Program-made: the position numbers and the translations under genes
Shown here: piece by piece, positions 1-11,215 of the stretch
Layout: every line of letters begins with the position of its first letter
Numbering within the stretch: the first letter of the stretch is position 1
The notes under the pieces: generated by a model
Seen by the model: the letters and a program-made list of their open reading frames with translations, nothing else
Told to the model about the DNA's origin: nothing
The model's database searches: none
NCBI RefSeq assembly: GCF_001659605.2
Contig: NC_035161.2
Span: 7,035,290 to 7,099,289, forward strand
Reading direction: 5' to 3'
DNA from: Manihot esculenta
Taxonomy: Eukaryota > Streptophyta > Magnoliopsida > Malpighiales > Euphorbiaceae
DNA length: 64,000 bases

Positions 1-675
1 GGGCAAATTACAAACCTTGACCCAACAAACTAAGAAGTAATGTCAAGGCCCATCACGCACAAGCCCAAGCCTACTGATCTAAAGAGTTCAGAACCCACAT
101 CCCCAACATCGTAAAAGAATCCAAAAGATGTTGTTTCGGCTGTTGGAATCAGTTGTTCTACCCAATCCAGAGGAGGGGATCAAAATCAGTCCCACAATAT
201 GCATGTCCAGGGAAAACAAGGAACCAAAACGCGACATCGGAAAGAACTTTCCCCAGTGCTAGCAACTACGAGGTGGTAGTACCGCCAGAAAGCCCAAAGA
301 CACGTCAAGAAACCTAGAAACACAGCTCTCTCATGAACATACCATTCAGACTTGACATTAACCACAAGCAGGGAGGAAGTCCCCCCATGGCAATTTCATT
401 ATGTCCCAGCCATGGAGCAACTGTTAAGAGCCCAACTTGCTCCTGTGCCAAAACATCAGCCTCTAGCAAATAGTCAATTTCAGAGATTTTTCCATAACTG
501 AATCATCAGATACCAGTTGCCAGTCCCACTAGTTAGTATTTGACCATATGAATCACTGATAAACTTTAAATGAACATGATTATCTATATCATTGGAAAAT
601 CACTCTATAGTTGTCAATATATGATAATAGGCAACATAGAGATTAATGAAATAGAGAGAAGAAAACAAACAGAAA
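1..675. other. Unassigned flank downstream of the TL17.4 gene
   Basis: This stretch is less AT-rich than most spacers here. The minus strand carries an open run without an ATG, ending at a stop near position 322, that I could not match to any family. It probably includes the 3' UTR of the neighbouring minus-strand gene. No RNA gene or repeat is visible. Confidence 0.3.
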
Positions 676-3334
676 TCACCGGCACCCGAGATTAGCTCTT
701 CCTTCAGGATCAATAGTTTTATTTGTACATAGCTTCTGAAGATCAATGTATCCTATTATGGTGTCCTCAAAAACAGCATCTGCCAATTGAGCTTCATCAA
801 AAGTGGAGCCTGATAGTACAGCGTTCTTAAACACAGCTCCTTGCAGATTGGCTTTCCCAAAATTAACCCTATCTAAAACTGCATTTGAGAAGTCCACACC
901 TGGCATGCATATAGTTGGATTTCTCAGGGAAAGGGGATTAAGATAACGTAGGATAAAATTAGTTATCTAACTAAGGACGATATTGAAATTAGATAACATA
1001 AGGGAAAACTAAATAATTAAAAAACTAACAAAAACTAACAATATGGATTTTGGAACTGAAGATTTTATTCAGAGATTTCAATCCGTCGTACTCCAGATTT
1101 AATGACTCGATGCTTTTTTAAATAAGCATTACAAAGACTAGCAAATATCAATAACAAAAATGAGAAGATAATGTCACTGTACTGAAAGTGGTTTGACACT
1201 CAACAATAGACAAAGAACTACTTAGAAAAAGAAATGACAATCTTATAGTATTATCACATAACTTTGATGAATATAGAGATGGATTTAGAAGTCACCTTTG
1301 AAGCTAGCTCCAACAGCATAAGCCTTTGACATCACCACTTCTGACATATCAGCACCATCAAACTTAGCATCTGACATTAGTGCTGCAGCAAGAGACTTCC
1401 CCTTTAGATTGGATTTTTCATTTGTATAATCACAAAAGCGAAGATCAATTGGCTTGTCGTAAACACCATTTGCTTGACCTATTGTGTTCCCAACAAATGC
1501 CTTTTCACAACGGTTAGGCTCAGTCGACAGTGGGGGTAGCCTCTGCAAAGGAAACATTTACCCTCCATTTGGCATAAATTCTTTGAAAATGCAAATTTTA
1601 TAAGTTAAAAAAGAAACGACTTCCTACATTCCAAATATGAAATTTGATAGAAAAGAAATGAAATGAATTGAATTGAATTCTTATGAAATCTTTCATCCCA
1701 AACAAAGGGTTATAGTCCATATATTGTAAGAATAAAATATATTACAATCTATAGTCTTTTAATCTTGAACAGCAAAGGGAAAATACTCCCCTAAAGTACA
1801 GAAAGAGAAAAAGAGATGCCAAAAAGAAAAGTTACTTATGCAGGGAATTTTGTTTTCTTGCCTATCTATTTTACAAAACTATTTCAGAAGTATCAACATC
1901 ACGTCTAAAACATTTGAAAATTCTTCATATGAAACTACAATATTAAATCTTTTGCATTCTGATTCTTATCTTTTGAGTTTGTTTTCTTCTGATGTTAAGA
2001 GTCTAGTTCTACCTCTGCTCAAACTATTGACAAACTAAGGGAAAAACTCTCATCAGTTCCATCACTTAGCCACGTCAATGAAGTGATCAAATATGCAGGA
2101 TTTCAAGAAAATCTACAAGGTACCATAAAAATGATCCATTGAGTCTGCAGTCAGCACTAATGCATGTATTAATCTGAGTAATTGTACACGAATAAACCTA
2201 AAATCTTTGCACCTCATATATTGGTATGGAAAGATATCAATGCCTATGGAGATCTTGTAAAAGAATGAAAAAGGTTTTTGTAAGCAGAATCAAAAACTCC
2301 TTACTCTCTTAAAAACTTCATTGAATAAATATTTTGAAGGTAAAGGACTTAAGTTTGCAATGCAAAACAAAGCCAGACTCATTCACAGCATGGAGAGCCA
2401 TTCACCGGGAAGATAACAGAAGACACAGGATTGATGTGGTTCACTAGTAAAACTATAGAAGATTAAGCAAAATTTTCATAGTGAAAATGTGAAAAGTTAT
2501 GATTCTCACAGAGGCCTGATACACTCAAATCTATCCAGTAAACTTAATAAGCAACTCTTGCTTCTCATTATTAAAAGATAACAAACAAGGTATAGTAAGA
2601 CTGCGCTACAACAGTTTGGTTTATAATGATGGAGCTCCTGTTAGAAAAATTCCAGGAAAAAAAGATGCAATTTCCAAAGTAATCCGCTATAATGAAAGTT
2701 CACCCAGTTTCAAATCTAAATGCCCCTGCAAGAGTAAAAGCTTCTTCTCCTTATCTAGAGCTTTAACTGTACAATAACTACTCTAAATCTCGAAATTTCT
2801 CCATGCAGCCTTAGCGTAACTGAATGGTGAGGCAAACACAAGTATAAGCTCACAAGCTTTTCTTTCCTTTTCCTACTTCACTAATAGTGACTTCTAGAAA
2901 AGGCCCTTCTAGGAAACGTTTGGGCTTGTAATTAAACTACAGGCATGTAACGCCTAACAATTATCTTAGTGAAATTTCACCCAATTTCTTGAACAGCTAG
3001 ACCAATTACAAGGGATAGAATAGTTTTATCAGCAGGATTTGAGAAAAAAAAAATTAGGAATTCTAATGGGTAAGTGATGATCTTTAACCTGGCTAGCAGC
3101 AATTACAGGTGAAGCAGCGGTGACAGCCCAAGCAGCAAGAAGACCACAAGCCACAGTTTGAAGCTCCTTCAATGGCGTAAAAGAAACGAAATCAACTTGG
3201 TCTCTCTTAGCAGAACAAGTGATGATCTTGATGGGTGGGTGAAGAAGGCCTTGAGAGAGAAAATGGCGGCGTTTTGAAGAAGAGTAGGGAAGAAAGCGAG
3301 TGTTTTGGGAGAGTGGAAGTGAAAGTGTCGCCAT
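676..3334 (-). CDS. TL17.4: Thylakoid lumenal 17.4 kDa-type pentapeptide-repeat protein, chloroplast-targeted
   Basis: Coding exons on the minus strand are 3334..3089, 1542..1296 and 899..676, with GT..AG introns of 1546 and 396 bp. The joined frame gives 238 aa. Residues 1-50 are Ser/Arg-rich and lack acidic residues, as in a chloroplast transit peptide. A hydrophobic segment near 60-80 (LLAAWAVTAASPVIA) looks like a lumen-targeting signal with an A-x-A site; there is no twin arginine before it, so the Sec route is likelier than Tat. The mature part has NRCEKAFVGNTIGQANGVYD and then pentapeptide repeats (NLKGK, AKFDG, ASFKG, VNFGKANLQGAVF), which form a right-handed beta helix. Length and order match Arabidopsis AT5G53490 as I recall it. 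An in-frame ATG lies 37 codons upstream at 3445; I chose 3334 because transit-peptide-like sequence begins there. Biochemical role is unknown in the family. Confidence 0.92.
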
Positions 3335-4103
3335 TTTTTGTTTCAGGAAGATGAAAAGCAGTTTCTTCCAGTTCTCTTTATCTGTCAGCTGATCGTTATC
3401 CGTTGAGGCCGTTACGCGACGAGAAGAGGAGAAATCATAATACACGTATCACAACCTAAATATATCATATTAAAGAACAATATAATTATATATTTCTTTT
3501 AAAATGTCTCTAAGCGTAAATAAAATTAATTTTTTATTAAAAAGATAAATTACACTTATAATTTAAATTTTAATATGAATAATAAATTAATTTTATTGAA
3601 ACTTTTTCAAATCAAAATTAATTTGACCACTTAAAATTTTAACTTAATGGAAATCAAAATTAAAATAATAGAAATCGTAACTATAACTGTAATAGTAACT
3701 GTAACTACTGTAAAATCGGAACAAAAATATTTTTGAACCATTATAAATCGAATCGATTCTGGTTCGATCCACAAATAGAATTGAACATGCCCTTGGCCAG
3801 GTCTAGATCTAAACAATAGAGCTAAGCGTTTTGGGCCTTAGTCCTTTGTTTTTCGGACATGAGCCCTATTATTATTAATGGTATCTTTCAAATGATTTCT
3901 TTAATGATAATTAAATGTGATTAACTAATTTAAGAAAAAAAAACTGAGTTGCCATCCCCGATATACCCATTTGCAGTTTGATGCCTAATTTTGAGATCTA
4001 ACGATAAATTCCCATTTCTTATTCCTTTTCCAAGAATCTTGACAACCCAGAAACCAAAATCCTCTCATCTCTTGATTTCTCCATCGAAATCGATCCACAA
4101 GCT
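3335..4103. other. AT-rich spacer between TL17.4 and a small plus-strand ORF
   Basis: This is presumably the shared promoter region of the divergent TL17.4 gene and the small ORF that follows. A decayed repeat around 3630-3790 contains GGTTCGATCC-like words. No conserved promoter element can be assigned with confidence. Confidence 0.4.
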
Positions 4104-4355
4104 ATGGACAATAACATGAATTGCTGGTCATACGAGAAGCTCAAGTGGGTGGGGATGAGCGTAGCGTCGGCGTTCTTCGCCTCCTTGGAACGTTGCGCCT
4201 GTATTAATCTCTCCACCTCCGATGACGCAGATGATGCGGAGGAAGCCCAGGATCGACCGCTCATGTTCTGCAATTCAATCTCCAATTCCTCTGTTTCTTC
4301 TGTTTCCATAGGCCGCCACAACAATCCAAACGGGGTCGTCTCTTACTCCGCGTAA
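4104..4355 (+). CDS. Small hypothetical plant protein (83 aa) or first exon of one
   Basis: The ORF starts at an ATG and encodes 83 aa. The N-terminal part ([20 protein letters not shown], then [11 protein letters not shown]) is amphipathic to mildly hydrophobic. It is followed by an acidic stretch ([13 protein letters not shown]) and a Ser/Asn-rich tail. Composition changes sharply here from AT-rich spacer to coding-like DNA. The stop at 4353 lies inside TCCGC|GTAAGA, a plausible 5' splice site, so the ORF could instead be exon 1 of a spliced gene; I found no convincing next exon. I do not recognise the family for certain. The antisense ORF over the same bases looks like a shadow. Confidence 0.45.
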   Translation: MDNNMNCWSYEKLKWVGMSVASAFFASLERCACINLSTSDDADDAEEAQDRPLMFCNSISNSSVSSVSIGRHNNPNGVVSYSA

Positions 4356-5704
4356 GAAGATATCAACCCCAAAATTTTCATTCATTTTGATGTGTGGACG
4401 GGATAAATGTTAAATGAGATTTTGATTAATTCTCCATGTGTTAATTTTCTTGGTATGAATTTGGTATTTGGGAAGATTTCCTTTTTGTCTTTTTGTTAGA
4501 TTTGTGAGATTGTCAATCCATTTGGGTTTTCCCTTTTGTTATATGATTTTTAAAACAATTTTGATTTGTTTCCCTTTTTTGTGTGTGTGTGTAATCTAGG
4601 TTGTAAATTATCACAAATTTCTTTATGAATAAATGAAAAATTCCCAGAAACCAATAAACCAGTTGTGTTGGTTGTTTCAGAAATCTTTTCCTTATGCCAA
4701 TGCAAAATAGCCTGTTGAAGGGATCAAAATAGTTTTCAATGAAAGGTGGATTTGAAGTTTTCATGGGAGAAGAATAAAAAACCTCTCATCAAGTAGACTA
4801 ACAAAAATTATTCTCAAAACAAAACAAAACAAAAAAAGATCAACAAAAACAAACTATTTTCAGATTAACAAAAATTTAAGATGACACTAGAAACAATAAG
4901 ATCCAAAAAAAAGTTGATGATGTTATGCAAATGAAGATACAAATTATTTCTAGTTTTGATAACTCTTCAACAAGTCAAATCAAATTTTAATTCAAAGATC
5001 CTATATTTAAACACTTGATCTAATATTTCACATATGGTCATATATAATTTGTTGATACTGAGATCAATAATCTAATATTATTAGCTTATAAGGACTGAGA
5101 CACTTTAGATTTTTAAAGCAAATCAGTGTAGCTGTAGCCAGTAGTAATTTGCAATATTTGGCGATTATGTTTCTAACTTTTATATAATTTTTATATTAGT
5201 AAGCAAATTTGTTTTACATAGTTAAAGTGATGGCTTTTATATTAGGAAATAACTTCAAAATTCAAGGCTAACAAATGAAAAATAATTATAGATTATTGTA
5301 TAAAAAAAAAGAAGAAGATAAATTTAAAGTAAATGTTTTAACATAACCTAAAAAATATTTCGGATTAAAATTCGGATTTTTTAGCCTTATATGTTTGTGT
5401 CTTGGATAAGAGAGGAAGTGACTTGGTTGATTTGAATGCTCCTATCAATTGTATTATATGCAATTGTAGAGATCATCATAATGTCTTCTATTGACTTGCT
5501 GGGAAATAAAAACATTGTATGAATTTTGAGTATGATTGAAAAAGGAAAGTAGGAGGAAAAAAAGGACCTACTTCACTATTTGTATGGAAGGAAATCAAGT
5601 ATACTCTAAAATTGAAAAATGGAAAACAGAGAAATAGAAACCTCTACACAGTTTTTTAGTCGCCATTCCAACATTTCATTTGCATAAAAACAAATTACAC
5701 AATG
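4356..5704. other. Gene-free AT-rich spacer
   Basis: No coding frame of plausible composition and no recognisable repeat structure were seen between the small ORF and the tandem duplication that begins near 5705. Confidence 0.5.
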
Positions 5705-6265
5705 TTTATGTTTACACTGTCCGAGTCTGGTTACATTCTCCTTTCTTTTAAGGATCCTTTTTGGTGAGGTATCATCTAAAGTTCTTGCATTTTCATTTCT
5801 TCTCTTTCTGCTATTGGTCTTCAATTCTGTATGTTCTATACCTCTGCACCAAATTTCTTATTCTCTACTGCTCTGTACTTACTTTTTCAATTCTGCACTT
5901 TGAAGTAATAGATTTTTATTTCTACATTTTGTGTGCGTAATTATGATTCTGCACCTTTTGTGTTGAATTTCTGCTATTTTCGTATTGAATTTATGTTTAG
6001 CATTTGTTGGAATGATTTTTATGTTTACACAGTCAAGTTTGGTTACATTCTCCTTTCTTTTAAGGATCCGTTTTTGGTGAGGTATCATCTTAAGATCTTA
6101 CATGTTCATTTCTGCTCTCTCTGCTATTGGTCTTTAATTCTGCATTTTCTATACTTCTGCACCCTTTTAACTTTTTCAATCCTGCACTTTGAAGTAATAA
6201 ATTTCTGGTTCTACATTTCTTTGTGTAATTATGATTCTGCACCTTTTCCACAATTTTCATATTGA
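5705..6265 (+). repeat. Two-copy tandem duplication, about 313-bp period
   Basis: Copy 1 begins at 5705 and copy 2 at 6018. Both contain the blocks GGTTACATTCTCCTTTC, TTTTAAGGATCC, TGGTGAGGTATCATCT, CTGCTATTGGTCTT, TTTTTCAATYCTGCACTTTG and AATTATGATTCTGCACCTTT in the same order. Copies differ by substitutions and small indels. Downstream to about 6480 the sequence decays into short TTCTGCACTT-based repeats of roughly 28-35 bp. No coding sense was found; ORFs here are incidental. Confidence 0.8.
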
Positions 6266-6480
6266 ATTTCTGAACTTCCAGATTTAAATCCTGCAGTTTT
6301 TGAATTAAATTTCTGCACTTTTAATTTAAAACCATCTGTACATTCTGAATTGAATTTCAGCACTTCCTTTAATGAGTTTCTGCACTTGTAATTTTAAATT
6401 CTGCTATTTATGTACTGATTTTCTGCCTTCTAATTTCAAAGTCTGCACTTTTATTTTAAATTTCTACACTTACATTTCTG

Positions 6481-7730
6481 GGTATTTAAACTCAATTCAT
6501 TGGTATTGAATTTCTTTTCTTAGGTTTTGATCCCATTGAATCTTAAACTTTTAATCCTGCCTTCACCGGTTCAAATGCTGGAAACCTTGGGTAGAATAGA
6601 AAGTAGCAAAGTAGCAAATAAAGTCGCATTTAAAATTTTGGCTTTATATTTGAGGTGTATTGAATCATAAATCTAAATTCAGCATCAATTGAAATCTATA
6701 TAAACTGAAATGGAGTTTTATATTTTTATTTGCTATATATTAAAAAATAAAAATTAAAAAAAAAAATATATTATGCAAGAATTATCCGTTTATTGGCAGA
6801 ATAGGTCACTGGAGGCAAGAATTCTGAGACAAGAGATATAGAATAGAGTATGGTATTTCTATTGAAATTTGACAAAGAGGAATTCTTGGCCGTATATAAT
6901 TTGTAAATGGAATTTATTTTGATTTTAATATATATGATATTTTTGAACTGGTCATAATTTATTTTTAAATTTTTTAATGAATTATTGTAATTTTATTAAT
7001 TTAGTATGATAAGGTGGTGGTTGAGGAGTATATAATAATTTACCAAATCACCTTCCTTTGTTTGCTTATAAGTTAAAATAATAATATGATTAAATAACTA
7101 ATAAATAATTTTTTATTTTTGAAATCTGGATTGGGAGTAAATATGAGATTTCAAATTTATTCAAATATATTTACTATCAAACTAAATTTATGAGTACAAC
7201 TAATAAATAATTAATATGTTTTATACATTTTTTTAATTATTAGTTGTTGTTTTAATTGATTTTTTATAATATTATTATCAAAGAATATTCTAATCATATA
7301 ATAGTAGTGTTCACGGTCTTAGTTTGATGGTCTGAATAAATCTAAGAGATTTCATATTTTACTTCTCTAATTTTTAATTTTTATTTTTAAAAAAAAAAAA
7401 TCATATAAGAGTATGATTTAATTAAATTTTAAAATAAATAATAGAGAAGTTAAAAATAATGTAAATAATATTTGAATTAATAAGGGGAAGTAAATACTTA
7501 ATGAATTTTAAAATAAAATAAAATTATCTTATAAAGAATAAAAATAAAAAGCTCCTCTCCCAGTATTTGTTTTTAAAATTACAGTTGGTAAACAGTTCAA
7601 ACATCCTCCAAAATTCAACAATATCACAAATCTAGTGATGAATCTGATTTTCCTCTTACTCCATGATAGATCTGGTTTTCTTTTGGATCCATCATATGAG
7701 TCCATTATATAGGTCTCTCAATTTTCGATT
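6481..7730. other. Gene-free AT-rich spacer
   Basis: Very AT-rich. It includes a short dispersed-repeat phrase (around 7145-7200 and again near 7325-7370) that resembles phrases at about 30160 and 40245. No gene was seen. Confidence 0.5.
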
Positions 7731-8305
7731 TGATGAAAGGACCTGCAAAATAAGGAAACATGGTCAGAGGTCTACCGGGGATGCTCCCGGTGAAGACCCT
7801 CTGACGGTGAAGACCCTCTGACGTTCAAGTCAGGTTCATGACTACTGTAATATGGATAGGCCACAGTTGCAGATAAAAATAAAGTAAAAGAATATGGAGC
7901 CGAGGAAGAAGCCGGAAGAAGAAGGAAGACCTCCCTCCTTTTTTTTACCTGCCCCTGACGCCTTCCGTCTCCCTGCTATTGTGCTACCTGTCTATGTCAC
8001 TCAGGCCCGTACATACGGACGTGTCAGACCTCTCTCCATGCCAGGCGGCCATTTAATTCCCCCGGCACGCGTGTGGGTTGGGCAATGAAGTGACTAGACC
8101 AGCTCCTCTCCCTCACATCACATCACCGGACTGGACTTCTTCCTGTTGGGTCTGGGTTCGCAGGTAATCCATCTGGCCCGGCGTGTCTGGATCGAGGCCT
8201 GAGATGCTGAGTTGGTCAGCCTAGGGAGGGCTTGATGGGCTTTGGACCATTGTTCTCCTCTTGGGCCCGGCCTCGCCCAGGGTAGAGGAAGCCCGGCGGT
8301 CATCA
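7731..8305 (+). mobile_element. LTR-like unit, same family as the solo LTRs at 21.0, 25.3 and 28.8 kb
   Basis: It starts TGATGAAAGGACCTGCAAAATA and ends GGCGGTCATCA, comparable with the TGATG..(G)TCATCA/CAACA ends of the three other copies. The shared core includes a CTACCTGT..TCACTCAGGC run, CGTACATACGGAC, CATTTAATT and GGCACGCG. An 18-bp tandem duplication (GGTGAAGACCCTCTGACG) lies near 7788-7823. There is no clear 5-bp target duplication around this unit, so it may be the 5' LTR of a longer element running to the right rather than a solo LTR. The right-hand boundary is approximate. Confidence 0.55.
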
Positions 8306-10310
8306 ATTGCCCATTTACCTCCTCGGCAGTTATTACATGAGTGGCGATGGGGTAAATCCCTAGACTCCATTTATGACCACGCAACCCGAGAACTGGTCTT
8401 GTCAAGAACGTCCTTTCCTTGCCTTTTTATTTCTTTATCTCTTTACTTTGATGTTTGAATGTATGGCGATCTGGAGATGTGTATTTGATGATGAATGATA
8501 TTTCACATCGGCCTGTACCTCATTATTATTTTTTACTCAGATTGTCTTCTGGCTTTGTCAATTTTACTTAATTGATGGACCAGGCTATCTCTACTGGGAC
8601 TTTGCTAGTCGAACTGACCCGGGCTAAGAGCTCGACGTCTGGCTAAGCTTCTGACTTGCGAGCTTTTCTTATTTTCATGAGGGCATTTCTGTTTTTGGCT
8701 CATGACCTCGTCAATGCTGCGAGCTCGGATATATAATACCTAGAGGAATGTCTTATTTGCATGAGTGCCCCGCATTAGACGATTTTAAATCTTGTTCTTG
8801 TTACGAGCTCGGAATCTTGTCCCTCTAGATGTAACCTTCTGGCAGTCAGTGCGGTCTGAGCTGTGTGCTCCATTGGGATAGGGAGTTTGGCCTTTTGTCG
8901 TTTTCCTCTTCCTAGGTCATCTTTGCTAAGTGTTTGTTTACTGTGAGTTAATCCGAGCCATGAGCACGGCCTTTCGCTTTCGTTTATCCTTTTGTGCGTT
9001 CCTGCATTTGCAAGCCTTTTCATATAGGGAGCTCGGCTCTCTGGTATATCTTCTATACTTAGCTTTATTCAGCTTGATTGTTACTTGTTGTGAGTCCGTC
9101 CGTACTACGAGTTCGGGAGCTTGGATTTTTGTTCTTTGCTTAGGCTTTTATTCCTATAGCCCGTGATGCTGCTTGTGCTCTGAGCTCGAGAGTTCGTGAT
9201 TTCGTTTTCTTTACTTTGGTGCCCCGAGCTCTTTTGTGAAGTCGGACTTAATTTCTTACTTTCTTGTCTAGCTTTACACAGGCTATGTTTAAACCTGACT
9301 GCTTGTTTGTTCATCTTTTAACCTTTCTTTTATAGGTTTATAGCCTCGCCAGCACAGACATAAGGCTCAGTAGGGAGGTATGTCTGGCCCCTCTGGGCTT
9401 TTAGGAAGATCGACCCCGGGTCGAAGAGGTTGGACTATCTATTTTGGGTTTGACCATACTGGGGTTCGATTCTTTTGTATCTAATGAGTCAAGACTTTCC
9501 ACTGCCCCGTCCAATCATTCAGAATAGTTCATTTGGCCTTTTACATTGCTCCTGTCCCCTTGATTCTTTATCTAAGCATTTGGTCCTTGAGTATGTCTCG
9601 ATAGTTTGGGTTTTTTGCCCCCGAGTGCTTTCCGAGCTATCTTCCCTCAAGCGTTTTGCGAGCTCTTTGCTACTTAGACCTTTCTCTAGGCTAGCCGAGC
9701 TAGTTTAGTGCTAGCGGTCAATTCTCAAGGTCAGTTCCTCCTATGATTGCCCCTGGTCCTTTGTTTGGTTCTCTATCTTGGTATACATTTTGCTTAAGAT
9801 TCGCCTTGCCTTAATTTGGTCTGCCTATTGGATTTACCAGTACCGAGCTCATTTTCTTGAGATTGGCATGGTGCTTTGGCGCCGTGAGCCTTGCATTGGC
9901 CTTTAGTAGGTCGCATTGCTACATGATACAGGCGTTGGGGAGCCTTAGTTTAATTTCGATATATGCTGGCTATTTTGCGAGATCGAGGTCTTATTAGCCT
10001 GTAATCCGAGCTCTTTCGAGAGGTCGGATTCATAAATTTTATTTCTGTTTCAGCACCCTCTTGAGGTTAGTATGGCGCTTTGGTGCTTTTGGCTGTTGTG
10101 TGAGATCAAAGTCTCTTTACCTTATGACCCGAGCTCCTTTGGGAGGTCGGAGTTTAACTTTTCATTTATGGTCCAGTGCCCCAATTTTTTATGTGAGGTC
10201 GGAACTATGTTCTTATGTGTTGTTTTTGTGTGCTGTCATCGTATGCCGATGTCTGTTGTGAGCATATGGTATTTTTTAATAAAAAGCGAAAGAATAGTTC
10301 CCTTCGTCCT
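8306..10310 (+). mobile_element. GC-richer non-coding segment, putative interior of a non-autonomous LTR element
   Basis: This 2-kb stretch is clearly richer in G+C than its flanks and full of recurring phrases built on CGAGCTC and AGGTCGGA (for example near 9226, 10007, 10130). No gag, RT or transposase motif appears in any frame; frames are short and interrupted. Position directly after an LTR-like unit and before a minisatellite suggests a LARD-type non-autonomous retroelement interior, but no primer-binding site or 3' LTR could be recognised. Confidence 0.4.
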
Positions 10311-11215
10311 CTCAGCTCGGTTTTGTAGTGCTGAAGGTCTTTTTCCGAGGCCAGTCACCTACCTCACTAAGGTCTTGCGCAAGATTTAGGCTCTTTAGCC
10401 TTACTGTCGCTTCATCATCTCAGCCTGTTTTGTGGTGCCGGGAGTCATTTTCCGAGGCGGGTCACCTACCTCACTGAGGTCTTGCGCAAGATTCAGGCTC
10501 TTTGGCCTTACTGTCGCTTCATCATCTCAGCCGGTTTTGTGGTGCCGGTGGTCATTTTCCGAGGCCGGTCACCTACCTCACTGAGATCTTGCGCAAGATT
10601 TAGGCTCTTAGGCCTTACTGTCGCTTCCAGGCGCTTTAGCCTTGCATGAGATTCAGGCTCATTGGCATTACTGTCGCTTCGTCATCTCAGTCGGTTTTGT
10701 GGTGCCGGGGTCATTTTCCGAGGCCGATCACCTACCTCACTAAGGTCTTGCGCAAGATTCAGGTTCTTAGGCCTTACTGTCGCTTCCACGCTCTTTAGCC
10801 TTGCATGGGATTCAGACTCATTGGCCTTACTGTCGCTTCGTCATCTCAGCCGGTTTTGTGGTGTCGGGGGTCATTTTTCGAGGCCGGTCACCTACCTCAC
10901 TGAGGTCTTGTGCAAGATTCAGGCTCTTAGGCCTTACTGTCGCTTCGTCATCTCAGCCGGTTTTGTGGTGCCGGGGGTCATTTTCCGAGGCTGGTCACCT
11001 ACCTCACTGAGGTCTTGCGCAAGATTCAGGCTCTTAGGCCTTACTGTCGCTTCCAGGCTCTTTAGCCTTGCATAGGATTCAGGCTCATTGACCTTACTGT
11101 CGCTTCGTCATCTCAGCCAGTTTTGTGGTGTCAGGGGTCATTTTCCAAGACCGATCACCTATCTCACTGAAATCTTGCGCAAGATTCAGGCTCTTTGGCC
11201 TTACTCTTTCTTCTG
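10311..11215 (+). repeat. Minisatellite array, seven copies with 107-bp and 160-bp unit forms
   Basis: Units start with CTCAG at 10311, 10419, 10526, 10686, 10845, 10952 and 11112, giving spacings of 108, 107, 160, 159, 107 and 160 bp. Each unit holds GGTTTTGTGGTGCCGGGG, TCATTTTCCGAGGCCGGTCA, CCTACCTCACTGAGGTCTTG and CGCAAGATTCAGGCTC. Long units carry an extra block of about 53 bp that is itself a diverged partial copy of the unit end (TTACTGTCGCTTC). ORFs across the array are translations of the repeat, not genes. Confidence 0.93.

Noticed and set aside
322..510. Open minus-strand frame without an ATG
   Set aside because: No start, no splice-supported partner exon and no recognisable family; left as unassigned.
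3760..3785. GGTTCGATCC resembling a tRNA B box
   Set aside because: There is no A box at the right distance and no acceptor stem; it is part of a decayed GGTTCG-rich repeat.
4019..4324. Minus-strand 101-codon ORF opposite the small plus-strand ORF
   Set aside because: Its Ser/Glu repeats mirror the acidic region of the plus-strand frame; likely a shadow.
10662..11075. A 137-codon ORF across the minisatellite
   Set aside because: It is a translation of the repeated unit, with the same peptide phrase recurring; composition and context are those of repeat DNA.
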